Notes under the pieces: generated by a model | What the model was told of the DNA's origin: nothing | The model's input: only the letters and a program-made list of their open reading frames with translations | Database searches by the model: none | Position numbers and translations under genes: made by a program | Source: Streptomycetaceae bacterium | Lineage (GTDB): Bacteria; Actinomycetota; Actinomycetes; Nanopelagicales; Nanopelagicaceae | DNA length: 13,596 bases | Direction: 5' to 3' | Assembly: GCA_027488165.1 (NCBI GenBank) | Contig: JAIYCF010000038.1 | Span: 1-13,596, forward strand | Shown: positions 1 through 6,145 of the stretch, in pieces | Numbering within the stretch: the first letter of the stretch is position 1 | Layout: every line of letters starts with the position of its first letter

Positions 1-119
1 AGATCAATCGCATCTTTGCCATTTACGGCAACCTCTACTTCGTAGCTCTCTTTCTTAAGGAGATAGGCGAGTGCGTCCGAGAAAGAAATTTCATCCTCAA
101 CGATTAATACCTTGGTCAC
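1..119 (-). CDS. phoP: Response regulator PhoP/RegX3-type, N-terminal part (cut by window edge)
   Basis: This is the start of an OmpR/PhoB-class response regulator that would take phosphate from the neighbouring kinase and bind PHO boxes. The first ~39 residues are visible. They begin M(V)TKVLIVEDE, which is the first beta strand and acidic pocket of a receiver domain, followed by a helix (SFSDALAYLLKKESY) and the second strand (EVEVAVNGKDAIDL). The phosphoacceptor Asp and the DNA-binding domain lie beyond the edge. The GTG start (117-119) overlaps the phoR stop as GTGA, so the two are translationally coupled. A good Shine-Dalgarno, AAAGGGG (127-133, minus), sits 7 nt upstream inside the end of phoR. 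The kinase-then-regulator order and the divergent phoU match Streptomyces phoR-phoP and mycobacterial senX3-regX3. The class is well supported by the context; the subtype is inferred. Confidence 0.85.
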   Translation of the reverse strand, partial: MTKVLIVEDEISFSDALAYLLKKESYEVEVAVNGKDAID

Positions 120-1177
120 TTTTCATCCCCTTTGGGTATTTGAATTGGAAGTCGAATCGAGAAGGTGCTTCCGACATTTTCAGCGCTCCACACGGATATC
201 TCTCCACCGTGTTTTGTGACAATATGTTTAACGATTGATAACCCAAGTCCAGTTCCGCCTGTTTCACGTGAACGAGCTGGGTCTACCCGATAGAAGCGCT
301 CGAAGATTCTCTCTGTCTCTGCTTCAGGAATACCGATACCTTGATCGGCAACAGAAATTGTGATGATTTGGTTTGCTAGGGAAGTACTGACTGAAACATT
401 AGTGTCGACCGGAGAATAGTTGATTGCATTCTCAATTAGATTGTGGACTGCCATAGTTAACTGGTCGCGATCACCGAGGATATTTGCATCTTGAGTTTGA
501 TCATAAGAAAGAGTGATTTTTCTGGAATCCGCTGTAGTGCGACATTGATCAAGTGCCTCTTTGATGATGTCTGAGACAGATAGAGATTGTGCCTCTTGCA
601 ATGGATCCGAATCTTGCACACGTGATAACTGAATAATCTCTTGCACCAAATCCGTTAAGCGTTTTGCTTCTATCTGCATGCGGGATGCAAACTTTGTTAC
701 CGCTTCGGAATCATCTTTGGCACCTAGTACCGCTTCACTTAACAGAGATAGCGCACCGATTGGTGTTTTAAGTTCATGAGAAATATTGGCTACGAAATCG
801 CGACGTACTTCGTGCACACGTTGTGCTTCACTTTCATCACGCAATAGAACTAAAACCAAATCACCTTCAGAAAGCGGAATAACGTCAACGGTTATCTCTC
901 GTTTGCCCTCACCTATTGGGCCACGCGCGATTTCGATTGTTCCGTTTTGCTTAAGGTTTGTTCTGCGCACTACTCGAATCGATGCAAGTAACTCTTCGCT
1001 TTGAATTCGACCTTCTCGTAGAATTCCCAGATTCTCTGCCTCAGGGTTTGCGAAGATGGCGATCTCACCCGGGGCGATGATCAAACTCGCACCTTCAAGT
1101 TGATTTAGGGCACTGAGCAATAGCATGGGTAGTTCACGCCTTTCCTGCGTATTTATACCCTTATCGCGCCGCCACAT
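116..1177 (-). CDS. phoR: Phosphate-sensing histidine kinase PhoR/SenX3-like, without transmembrane segments
   Basis: This is a sensor kinase that phosphorylates the adjacent PhoP-type regulator when phosphate is scarce. Numbering from an upstream in-frame TTG at 1183, it has a PAS-like region (about 24-118), a HisKA dimerisation domain with the H-box SHELKTP (His136), an N-box (NLIENAINYSP, ~248-258), G1 (DQGIGIP, ~280), an F-box (FERFYRVDPARSR) and G2 (GGTGLGL, ~309-315). I chose ATG 1175-1177 (353 aa) because a TAGAGT -10 hexamer (1184-1189) leaves exactly 6 nt before it; using TTG would leave none. The frame is closed by a TAG at 1187-1189, so the protein cannot be longer in this frame. 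SenX3 and Streptomyces PhoR carry N-terminal membrane helices; none is present here, the only hydrophobic run being the short MLLLSAL. It is therefore predicted to be cytosolic and may sense through PhoU or the transporter. It is divergent from phoU. Confidence 0.92.
   Translation of the reverse strand: MWRRDKGINTQERRELPMLLLSALNQLEGASLIIAPGEIAIFANPEAENLGILREGRIQSEELLASIRVVRRTNLKQNGTIEIARGPIGEGKREITVDVIPLSEGDLVLVLLRDESEAQRVHEVRRDFVANISHELKTPIGALSLLSEAVLGAKDDSEAVTKFASRMQIEAKRLTDLVQEIIQLSRVQDSDPLQEAQSLSVSDIIKEALDQCRTTADSRKITLSYDQTQDANILGDRDQLTMAVHNLIENAINYSPVDTNVSVSTSLANQIITISVADQGIGIPEAETERIFERFYRVDPARSRETGGTGLGLSIVKHIVTKHGGEISVWSAENVGSTFSIRLPIQIPKGDEK
260..275. other. parS-like 16-mer inside phoR
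   Basis: The sequence TGTTTCACGTGAACGA matches the widely conserved ParB-binding parS consensus (TGTTTCACGTGAAACA) at 14 of 16 positions, with the first 13 continuous. It lies in codons for the conserved ARSRETGG stretch of the kinase, so part of the match may come simply from the protein motif. No parA, parB, dnaA or second site is visible in the window. Low confidence as a functional site. Confidence 0.22.
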
Positions 1178-1183
1178 AGCCAA

Positions 1184-1189
1184 ACTCTA
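1184..1189 (-). promoter_or_regulatory. phoR -10 hexamer (leaderless)
   Basis: TAGAGT on the minus strand is followed by 6 nt and then ATG (1177-1175). This fits the TANNNT-N6-start pattern of leaderless actinobacterial transcripts. The -35 region would fall near 1207-1212, on the first GTTCACC repeat, which suggests control by PhoP. Confidence 0.6.
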
Positions 1190-1205
1190 TAGCCATGTCG
1201 ATCCA

Positions 1206-1238
1206 GTTCACCTTCCGTTCACCTAATGGATTCACTCC
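1206..1238. promoter_or_regulatory. PHO box between phoR and phoU
   Basis: Two perfect GTTCACC units begin at 1206 and 1217, exactly 11 nt apart (GTTCACCTTCC, GTTCACCTAAT). A weaker ATTCACT follows at 1230, shifted 2 nt from the 11-nt phase. This matches the 11-nt direct-repeat PHO box known from Streptomyces PhoP targets. It lies between the two divergent -10 boxes and covers the likely -35 region of phoR, so it probably controls both phoRP and phoU-pstCAB. Confidence 0.75.
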
Positions 1239-1254
1239 ATTAAACAGGTACGCC

Positions 1255-1260
1255 TAGCGT
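1255..1260 (+). promoter_or_regulatory. phoU operon -10 hexamer (leaderless)
   Basis: TAGCGT lies exactly 6 nt upstream of the phoU ATG (1267), with no Shine-Dalgarno in between, so the transcript should start at or next to the start codon. The PHO repeats end 17-32 nt upstream, which is the place expected for an activator. Confidence 0.6.
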
Positions 1261-1266
1261 GCGGCC

Positions 1267-1917
1267 ATGCCTTTAATTAGATCCGTATTCCAGGACGAAC
1301 TAGATAGCGTCTCCCAAACCCTCTTCGAATTAAGTGTGATGGTTTCAGATTCGATGGCCAAAGCAACCAGTGCGCTTGTCGGAAAGAATTTGCCGCTAGC
1401 CGAAGAAGTAATCACATTCGATGAAAAAATTGACACGGTTCAACATGATCTCGATGCCCGCATTATCGACATCATCGCGCGCCAACAACCGGTTGCTTCT
1501 GATTTACGCGCCTTGGTAACTGCACTTCGTATGTCAGCGGATCTAGAACGCATGGGAGATCTTGCGCACCACGTCGCAAAGGTGGTTCGCCTGCGCCATC
1601 CAGCGTCAGCAGTTCCAGAACAGTTATTACAACTAATTGAATCAATGGGAGAGGCTGCTGAAAAGATTGCCGCCAAAACTGGTGTCGTAATTTCAACCCG
1701 CGATACTTCACTAGCTGCTCAAGTTGAAAAAGATGACGATGAGATGGATGAACTTCATCGCAAACTGATTTCAAAACTTGTAGAGCCATCCTGGCCTCAT
1801 GGAGTAGAGACAGCGATTGACTTAACTTTGCTGGGCCGTTACTACGAGCGTTATGCAGACCATGCTGTTTCGGTTTCCCGTCGCGTTATCTTCTTAGTGA
1901 CAGGTAAGTTTGCCTAA
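1267..1917 (+). CDS. phoU: Phosphate transport system regulatory protein PhoU
   Basis: PhoU links the Pst transporter to the PhoR kinase and keeps the regulon off when phosphate is plentiful; it acts at the inner face of the membrane. The 216-residue length is usual. The protein is all-helical with the two PhoU repeats: the metal-binding motif of the first reads DLERMGDLAHH (92-102) and of the second RYYERYADHA (191-200). The ATG start is fixed by the -10 box 6 nt upstream. It is first in the run phoU-pstC-pstA-pstB, with only 2 nt to pstC, and divergent from phoR. In many bacteria phoU comes last, after pstB. Coming first places PhoU synthesis directly under the PHO box shared with phoR. Confidence 0.95.
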   Translation: MPLIRSVFQDELDSVSQTLFELSVMVSDSMAKATSALVGKNLPLAEEVITFDEKIDTVQHDLDARIIDIIARQQPVASDLRALVTALRMSADLERMGDLAHHVAKVVRLRHPASAVPEQLLQLIESMGEAAEKIAAKTGVVISTRDTSLAAQVEKDDDEMDELHRKLISKLVEPSWPHGVETAIDLTLLGRYYERYADHAVSVSRRVIFLVTGKFA

Positions 1918-1919
1918 CA

Positions 1920-2900
1920 ATGTCTGATACAGCGTTGATTCCACAACCACGAGAAATTTCCACTGAGCCGCGTCGCTCGGATAAAGTCTTTCGTGGCGTT
2001 GTAACAAGTGGTGGCCTTTCATCCCTAGTGGTGCTTGGCTTGATTGCGCTCTTCCTCGCCTATCGCGGATTTGAAGTTTTGAGAGAAGAAGGCTTGGGGT
2101 TTATTACCAATGCTGACTGGTCGATCACTTTGGATGAATCAGCAAACGTGGTTGAAAGTAATTTTGGTCTCTCAGCTATGTTGGTTGGAACGATTCTCTG
2201 CTCTATCGTCGCAGTGGTAATTGCAGTTCCGATCTCGGTCTTTTCAGCGCTTTATTTGAACTTTTACGCCCCAGCTTGGCTGAAGAGAATTCTGGTTGCG
2301 GTAATCGACATGATGGCGGCTTTCCCATCAATCCTGTTCGGTATTTGGGGCTTCTTGGTCTTGATGCCTAGCGTTGAATACTGGGCAAAGTTGATTAATA
2401 AATATTTGGGATGGATTCCACTATTTGAAGTAGAGCCTTACTTCTTCACTCGTTCACCATTCGTGGCTGGTGTTGTTCTTGCAATCATGATCATTCCGAT
2501 TATCACATCAGTATCTCGCGAAATTTTTGCGCAAGCTCCTCTGGATCGAATTCAAGCAGCGTTTGCACTCGGTGCAACTCGCTGGGCGATGATTAAGGCG
2601 GTAGTTATTCCTCATGGTCGCAGCGGCGTTGTTGGTGGTGCGATGCTCGGTCTCGGCCGCGCCATGGGTGAAACCGTTGCTGTTTACACCGTTCTAAATA
2701 TTGTCTTCCAAATCAACTGGCATGTTCTTCTTGGCGCCGGTGGAAACGTGGCTTCGCTGATTATTCTCAAATTTGGAGAAGCCAGCGAGTATGAAATTAA
2801 AGCCCTGATGGCTGCCGGCCTAGTGCTCTTCCTACTTACGCTAATAGTTAATGCAATTGCCAATGTAATTGTGAAGTCAACCGGAAAGTCGGGACGATGA
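1920..2900 (+). CDS. pstC: Phosphate ABC transporter permease PstC
   Basis: This is one of the two membrane subunits forming the phosphate channel of the Pst importer. It has 326 residues. A soluble N-terminus (1-~27) is followed by a first membrane helix (~31-49), a periplasmic-side segment (~55-80), and a core of about five further helices (~84-112, 122-148, 180-197, 236-265, 297-317). The ABC-docking EAA-type loop is visible at ~206-236 (AAFALGATRWAMIKAVVIP). The conserved GLGRAMGETVAV stretch (~244-255) is typical of PstC. The ATG lies 2 nt after the phoU stop and the gene overlaps pstA by 4 nt (ATGA), so translation is coupled. It is paired with PstA, PstB and PstS in the same locus. Confidence 0.95.
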   Translation: MSDTALIPQPREISTEPRRSDKVFRGVVTSGGLSSLVVLGLIALFLAYRGFEVLREEGLGFITNADWSITLDESANVVESNFGLSAMLVGTILCSIVAVVIAVPISVFSALYLNFYAPAWLKRILVAVIDMMAAFPSILFGIWGFLVLMPSVEYWAKLINKYLGWIPLFEVEPYFFTRSPFVAGVVLAIMIIPIITSVSREIFAQAPLDRIQAAFALGATRWAMIKAVVIPHGRSGVVGGAMLGLGRAMGETVAVYTVLNIVFQINWHVLLGAGGNVASLIILKFGEASEYEIKALMAAGLVLFLLTLIVNAIANVIVKSTGKSGR

Positions 2901-3940
2901 GCGCCGTAGCGGTTCCAACGAAACCATGGGCCAAGCGTCCTCAGGAACGCGCCATCGGCATCTCTTTCTTCCTAGCCGCGATCGCCTTTTCTTATTTCTT
3001 CGTAGCGGTCACCGAAATGAAAGGGAAATTGGCTTACGCATTTGTTTTCTTTGTCGCATATGGCCTATTTACTTCAACTTTCTCATTTATAAATCGCGGC
3101 CCACAAGCCGCTAAGGATTCTTTCGTTAGCACTGTGGTCTCTTTAGGCGCTGTTGTAACCGTAATTCCTATTGCAAGTATCCTCTTTACGGTAATTCAAA
3201 AAGGCGTTCCTGGCCTGCACTTTGGAATATTAAGTAATGACATGTCTATGGCAACTTCCACTGATCCAATTGCAAATGGCGGCGTTTTGCACGCGATTAC
3301 TGGAACGTTGACCTTGGTTTTCCTTGCGTTGATTATGAGCGTTCCAATCGGAATTCTTACCGCCCTGTACTTAACGGAGATTAAGGGTCGCTTTGCTGGA
3401 CCAATCCGCTTCCTAGTTCAAGCGATGTCCGGCGTCCCATCAATCGTTGCTGGATTGTTCATTCTCTCAGCTGTTCTCTATCCAATAACAAAGAGCTTCT
3501 CAGCCTTAATGGGCGCGTTGTCGCTTGCGATTTTGATGATCCCAACTGTTGCGCGCACATCAGAGGAAGTCTTGCTGCTCATCCCGAATGACTTGCGTGA
3601 AGCAGGAACTGCCCTTGGTGGAACTCAGTGGCGCACAGTTGCCATGATTGTCTTGCCTGCAGCGCGAAGCGGATTGATGACAGCGGTAATTCTTGGTGTA
3701 GCTCGAATCGCCGGAGAAACAGCGCCGATCCTGTTGCTCACCGGCGGCGGAGATAAAGTCAATCCAAATCCATTTGATGGTTCAGTTGGCTCACTTCCTT
3801 ATTACATCTGGAAGGCATTTAATGCGGGATCTCCAGAGGCGATTACAAGAGCGTGGGCGGGTCTGCTCGTGCTAATGATTTTAGTTTTGATCCTCTTTAT
3901 TACTGCACGCGCTCTATCAACCAGAAAGATTTCAAAATGA
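2897..3940 (+). CDS. pstA: Phosphate ABC transporter permease PstA, with extra N-terminal helices
   Basis: This is the second channel subunit of the Pst importer. It has 347 residues, longer than the usual ~290-300 of PstA. Two additional hydrophobic segments (~19-39 and ~45-65) precede the normal first helix (~76-100). The core helices are at ~132-158, 168-196, 202-219, 248-280 and 320-337. The EAA-type loop is at ~235-260 (REAGTALGGTQWRTVAMIVLP), and the ARIAGETAPILL motif (~269-280) is diagnostic of PstA. It starts within the pstC stop (ATGA) and ends within the pstB start (ATGA), a tightly coupled operon. The N-terminal helices look real because the frame starts exactly at the overlap; their role is unknown. 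Confidence 0.94.
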   Translation: MSAVAVPTKPWAKRPQERAIGISFFLAAIAFSYFFVAVTEMKGKLAYAFVFFVAYGLFTSTFSFINRGPQAAKDSFVSTVVSLGAVVTVIPIASILFTVIQKGVPGLHFGILSNDMSMATSTDPIANGGVLHAITGTLTLVFLALIMSVPIGILTALYLTEIKGRFAGPIRFLVQAMSGVPSIVAGLFILSAVLYPITKSFSALMGALSLAILMIPTVARTSEEVLLLIPNDLREAGTALGGTQWRTVAMIVLPAARSGLMTAVILGVARIAGETAPILLLTGGGDKVNPNPFDGSVGSLPYYIWKAFNAGSPEAITRAWAGLLVLMILVLILFITARALSTRKISK

Positions 3941-4809
3941 TCCAAACTCCTGAAAGCGAGAAGGCCATGTCATCAACTCAACCTAGTTCGTTAGCAAGTG
4001 TCGCAAATGCGAGACAAGAGCGAACCCATGCATCTACTGCAACAGGTACTGGCTTAGAGGCACGTGGCGTTCATGCCTGGTTCGGCAAGAACTACGTATT
4101 GAAGGATATAAATCTAGAGTTTGCCGCAGGTTCTGTTACAGCGCTTATTGGACCATCAGGATGCGGTAAATCAACCTTTATCCGAACCATGAACCGCATG
4201 CATGAATTTATTCCAGGTGCTGCGATGGCCGGACAAGTACTTCTCGATGGCAAAGATGTTTATGCGCCTGGCGTAGATGTAACAAAAATTCGCCTGCAAA
4301 TCGGTATGGTTTTCCAGAAGCCAAATCCATTTCCTTCAATGACCATTGGCGAGAATGTTTTATCTGGTTTAAAGCTTGCCCAGATTAAAGTTGAAAATAA
4401 AGACGAGCTACTTGAATCTTGCTTGGTTCGCGCCGGTCTTTGGAACGAAGTTAAGGATCGTCTAGATGCCCATGGCGGATCACTCTCTGGTGGCCAACAG
4501 CAGCGCCTGTGTATCGCGCGCGCCTTGGCAGTTAGCCCACAAGTGTTATTGATGGATGAGCCATGTTCTGCGTTGGATCCTGGTTCAACGCTGCGCATTG
4601 AAGAAACTATCCGCGAACTCTCAGATTCGATGACAATCATCATCGTTACTCATAATATGCAACAGGCAGCTCGCGTCTCTGACTACACCGCATTCTTCTT
4701 ATCAGATGGCGGTCCAGGAGAAATGATCGAGGTTTCTCGTACCAGTGAGATCTTCTCGCAGCCGAAGGATCAACGCACCGAAAATTACGTCACCGGCCGC
4801 TTCGGATAG
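3937..4809 (+). CDS. pstB: Phosphate ABC transporter ATPase PstB
   Basis: This ATPase drives phosphate import. With the start at ATG 3937 it has 290 residues. All ABC motifs are intact: Walker A GPSGCGKST (72-80), Q-loop Gln127 in VFQKPNPFP, signature LSGGQQQRL (183-191), Walker B VLLMDEP (203-209), and switch His239. The VFQKPNPFP string and DEPCSALDP are typical of PstB. I chose 3937 because it forms an ATGA overlap with the pstA stop; ATG 3853 would lie 88 nt inside pstA, and ATG 3967 is a possible internal start. About 39 Ser/Thr/Ala-rich residues precede the ABC domain, giving a longer N-terminus than the usual ~250-260 aa. It is the last gene of the phoU-pstCAB run; the 118 nt after it carry the pstS control region. 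Confidence 0.95.
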   Translation: MIQTPESEKAMSSTQPSSLASVANARQERTHASTATGTGLEARGVHAWFGKNYVLKDINLEFAAGSVTALIGPSGCGKSTFIRTMNRMHEFIPGAAMAGQVLLDGKDVYAPGVDVTKIRLQIGMVFQKPNPFPSMTIGENVLSGLKLAQIKVENKDELLESCLVRAGLWNEVKDRLDAHGGSLSGGQQQRLCIARALAVSPQVLLMDEPCSALDPGSTLRIEETIRELSDSMTIIIVTHNMQQAARVSDYTAFFLSDGGPGEMIEVSRTSEIFSQPKDQRTENYVTGRFG

Positions 4810-4821
4810 TCGTAACCTGCT

Positions 4822-4876
4822 GTTCACTTAACAGTTGATCTGCGTTTGCTTGAAAAGTGGGTTCTGTTAACCCATC
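4822..4876 (+). promoter_or_regulatory. Candidate degenerate PHO box upstream of pstS
   Basis: GTTCACT (4822), GTTTGCT (4844) and GTTAACC (4866) are spaced 22 nt apart, i.e. two 11-nt units each. GTTGATC lies at 4834, one base out of phase. GTTCACT and GTTAACC each differ from GTTCACC at one position. The block ends just before a -10-like TAGTTT. Only two units are good matches, so this is weaker than the box before phoU. A TTAACAG/CTGTTAA inverted repeat (4828-4834, 4864-4870) lies within it. Confidence 0.4.
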
Positions 4877-4881
4877 ACGCA

Positions 4882-4920
4882 TAGTTTTTCCCTTGCACGT
4901 CACCTAAATCTAATAAGGGG
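4882..4920 (+). promoter_or_regulatory. pstS -10 candidate and Shine-Dalgarno
   Basis: TAGTTT (4882-4887) is a possible -10 and would give an RNA leader of about 34 nt. A strong Shine-Dalgarno, AAGGGG (4915-4920), lies 7 nt before ATG 4928. This leadered arrangement contrasts with the leaderless promoters elsewhere in the window. The ribosome site is clear; the -10 is tentative. Confidence 0.5.
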
Positions 4921-4927
4921 AAAATTA

Positions 4928-6073
4928 ATGAAAGTTTCAATGCTTGCAAAATCTGCAGCAGTCGCACTTGCCTTTGGGTTGGTAACTTCAACTCCAGCTC
5001 ATGCAGTTGAACTATCTGGTTCAGGCGCCTCATTTCCAGCGCTCTTAATCGAAGCGTGCAAGGCTCCATTTGCAACAGCTTCAGGTCACTCATTTACTTA
5101 TGCAGCATCAGGTTCAGGCGCTGGTCGCACGAACTCAGATCGCTCAGTTGGTGATTTCTGGTTCTCAGATGCAGCACACACAGCAGCATCAAAGCGCGCG
5201 AGCATCATTCACGCACCAGTAGTTGCAGCACCTATCGGAATCCTTCACAACCTTCCATCACGTAACACACTTTCACTTTCAGCATCAACACTTGCCGGAA
5301 TCTTCTCAGGCACAATCACACGTTGGAACGATCCAGCAATCATCAAAGATAACAACCGTGCCTACGACCGAATTGTTTACAAGACAAAGAACGGTGCAGT
5401 TGTTAAGGATTCAAAGGGCGACCCAGTCGTTGCACGAAAGATTCCAACAACAACTCGTTACACACTTCCAGATAAGCCAATCAAGGTTATCTACCGTTCA
5501 GACTCATCAGGTACAACTGAAAACTTCACTAACTACCTAAACAAGTCAGCCCCAACAGTTTGGACAAAGGCGAAGGCATCAGTCTTCACAACTTCATTCC
5601 CAGGAAACATCAACGCACCTGAGAACTTGGGACGTATCGTGGGAGCATCATCATCAACTGGCGTTTCACAGCTAGCTGGTAAGACTCCTTACTCAATCAC
5701 ATTCGCAGAAGTTAACTACGCTGTAGCAAACAAGTTAAAGGTTGCACACGTAATTAACAACGTCGGAAATGCTGTAGAGCCAAACTCAGTAACAACATCA
5801 GCATTCCTTTCACAGGCTTCAATCGATGCCAACGGAATCATGTCATTTGATTACGCAACAAAAGAGCCTGGTGCTTACACACTAGGTATCGTTTCTTACA
5901 TGTTGGTTGATACAAACTACTCAGATAAGAACAAGGCAGCTGCCGTTAAGTCACTTGCATCATTTATCTTGAGTCCAGCATGTGCAAAGGACAAGGGAGA
6001 AGCACTTGGCTTCAGCGTTCTTGACGGAGCATTCCTCAAGAAGGCTCAAGAGCTAGTAGCGAAGATCGGTTAA
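4928..6073 (+). CDS. pstS: Phosphate-binding protein PstS, secreted without lipid anchor
   Basis: This extracellular protein captures phosphate and delivers it to PstCAB. It has 381 residues. The N-terminus is a signal peptide (K2, K8, hydrophobic core ~9-20) ending in a type I site AHA (24-26)/V27. No lipobox Cys is present, which is unusual for a Gram-positive binding protein. Ligand-site motifs of the family are visible: GSGASFP (31-37), SGSGAG (61-66), FSDA (79-82) and RSDSSGTT (190-197). Between WNDPAI (133-138) and VIYRSD lies a lysine-rich stretch about 33 residues longer than in E. coli PstS. Codon use is strongly skewed: 17 of the first 20 Ser codons are TCA, suggesting very high expression. 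It has its own Shine-Dalgarno and probable promoter and a strong terminator, so it can be expressed well above pstCAB. Confidence 0.94.
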   Translation: MKVSMLAKSAAVALAFGLVTSTPAHAVELSGSGASFPALLIEACKAPFATASGHSFTYAASGSGAGRTNSDRSVGDFWFSDAAHTAASKRASIIHAPVVAAPIGILHNLPSRNTLSLSASTLAGIFSGTITRWNDPAIIKDNNRAYDRIVYKTKNGAVVKDSKGDPVVARKIPTTTRYTLPDKPIKVIYRSDSSGTTENFTNYLNKSAPTVWTKAKASVFTTSFPGNINAPENLGRIVGASSSTGVSQLAGKTPYSITFAEVNYAVANKLKVAHVINNVGNAVEPNSVTTSAFLSQASIDANGIMSFDYATKEPGAYTLGIVSYMLVDTNYSDKNKAAAVKSLASFILSPACAKDKGEALGFSVLDGAFLKKAQELVAKIG

Positions 6074-6098
6074 TTTTTAACCTATCCACGAGGGGAGA

Positions 6099-6129
6099 AC
6101 GGCCAGGGAAACCTGGCCGTTTTTCTTTT
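6099..6129 (+). terminator. Rho-independent terminator of pstS
   Basis: A perfect 9-bp stem ACGGCCAGG/CCTGGCCGT (6099-6107, 6112-6120) closes a GAAA tetraloop and is followed by TTTTCTTTT. It starts 26 nt after the pstS stop. Confidence 0.95.
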
Positions 6130-6133
6130 CCCC

Positions 6134-6139
6134 TAAACT
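6134..6139 (+). promoter_or_regulatory. -10 hexamer for the SSAT-like gene (leaderless)
   Basis: TAAACT is followed by 6 nt and ATG 6146. It begins 4 nt after the T-tract of the pstS terminator, so the -35 region would overlap the terminator hairpin. Confidence 0.55.
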
Positions 6140-6145
6140 CAATCC

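Noticed and set aside
619..624. Second CACGTG core in phoR as another parS site
   Set aside because: The flanks (TTGCA, ATAAC) do not match parS, so it gives no support for a parS cluster.
1178..1183. TTG start for phoR
   Set aside because: It directly abuts the TAGAGT -10 hexamer, leaving no room for a transcription start; ATG at 1175-1177 has the same 6-nt spacing as other genes here.
1472..1789. 105-aa minus-strand ORF within phoU
   Set aside because: It is antisense to conserved PhoU repeats, with no start signals or domain.
3853..3936. Longer pstB ORF starting at ATG 3853
   Set aside because: The start lies 88 nt inside pstA in another frame, and the extra residues have no ABC-domain similarity. 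The ATGA overlap at 3937 is the normal arrangement in this operon.
4828..4870. TTAACAG/CTGTTAA inverted repeat as a terminator after pstB
   Set aside because: The stem is only 7 bp with a 29-nt loop, and no T-tract follows. It is better viewed as a possible binding site or chance.
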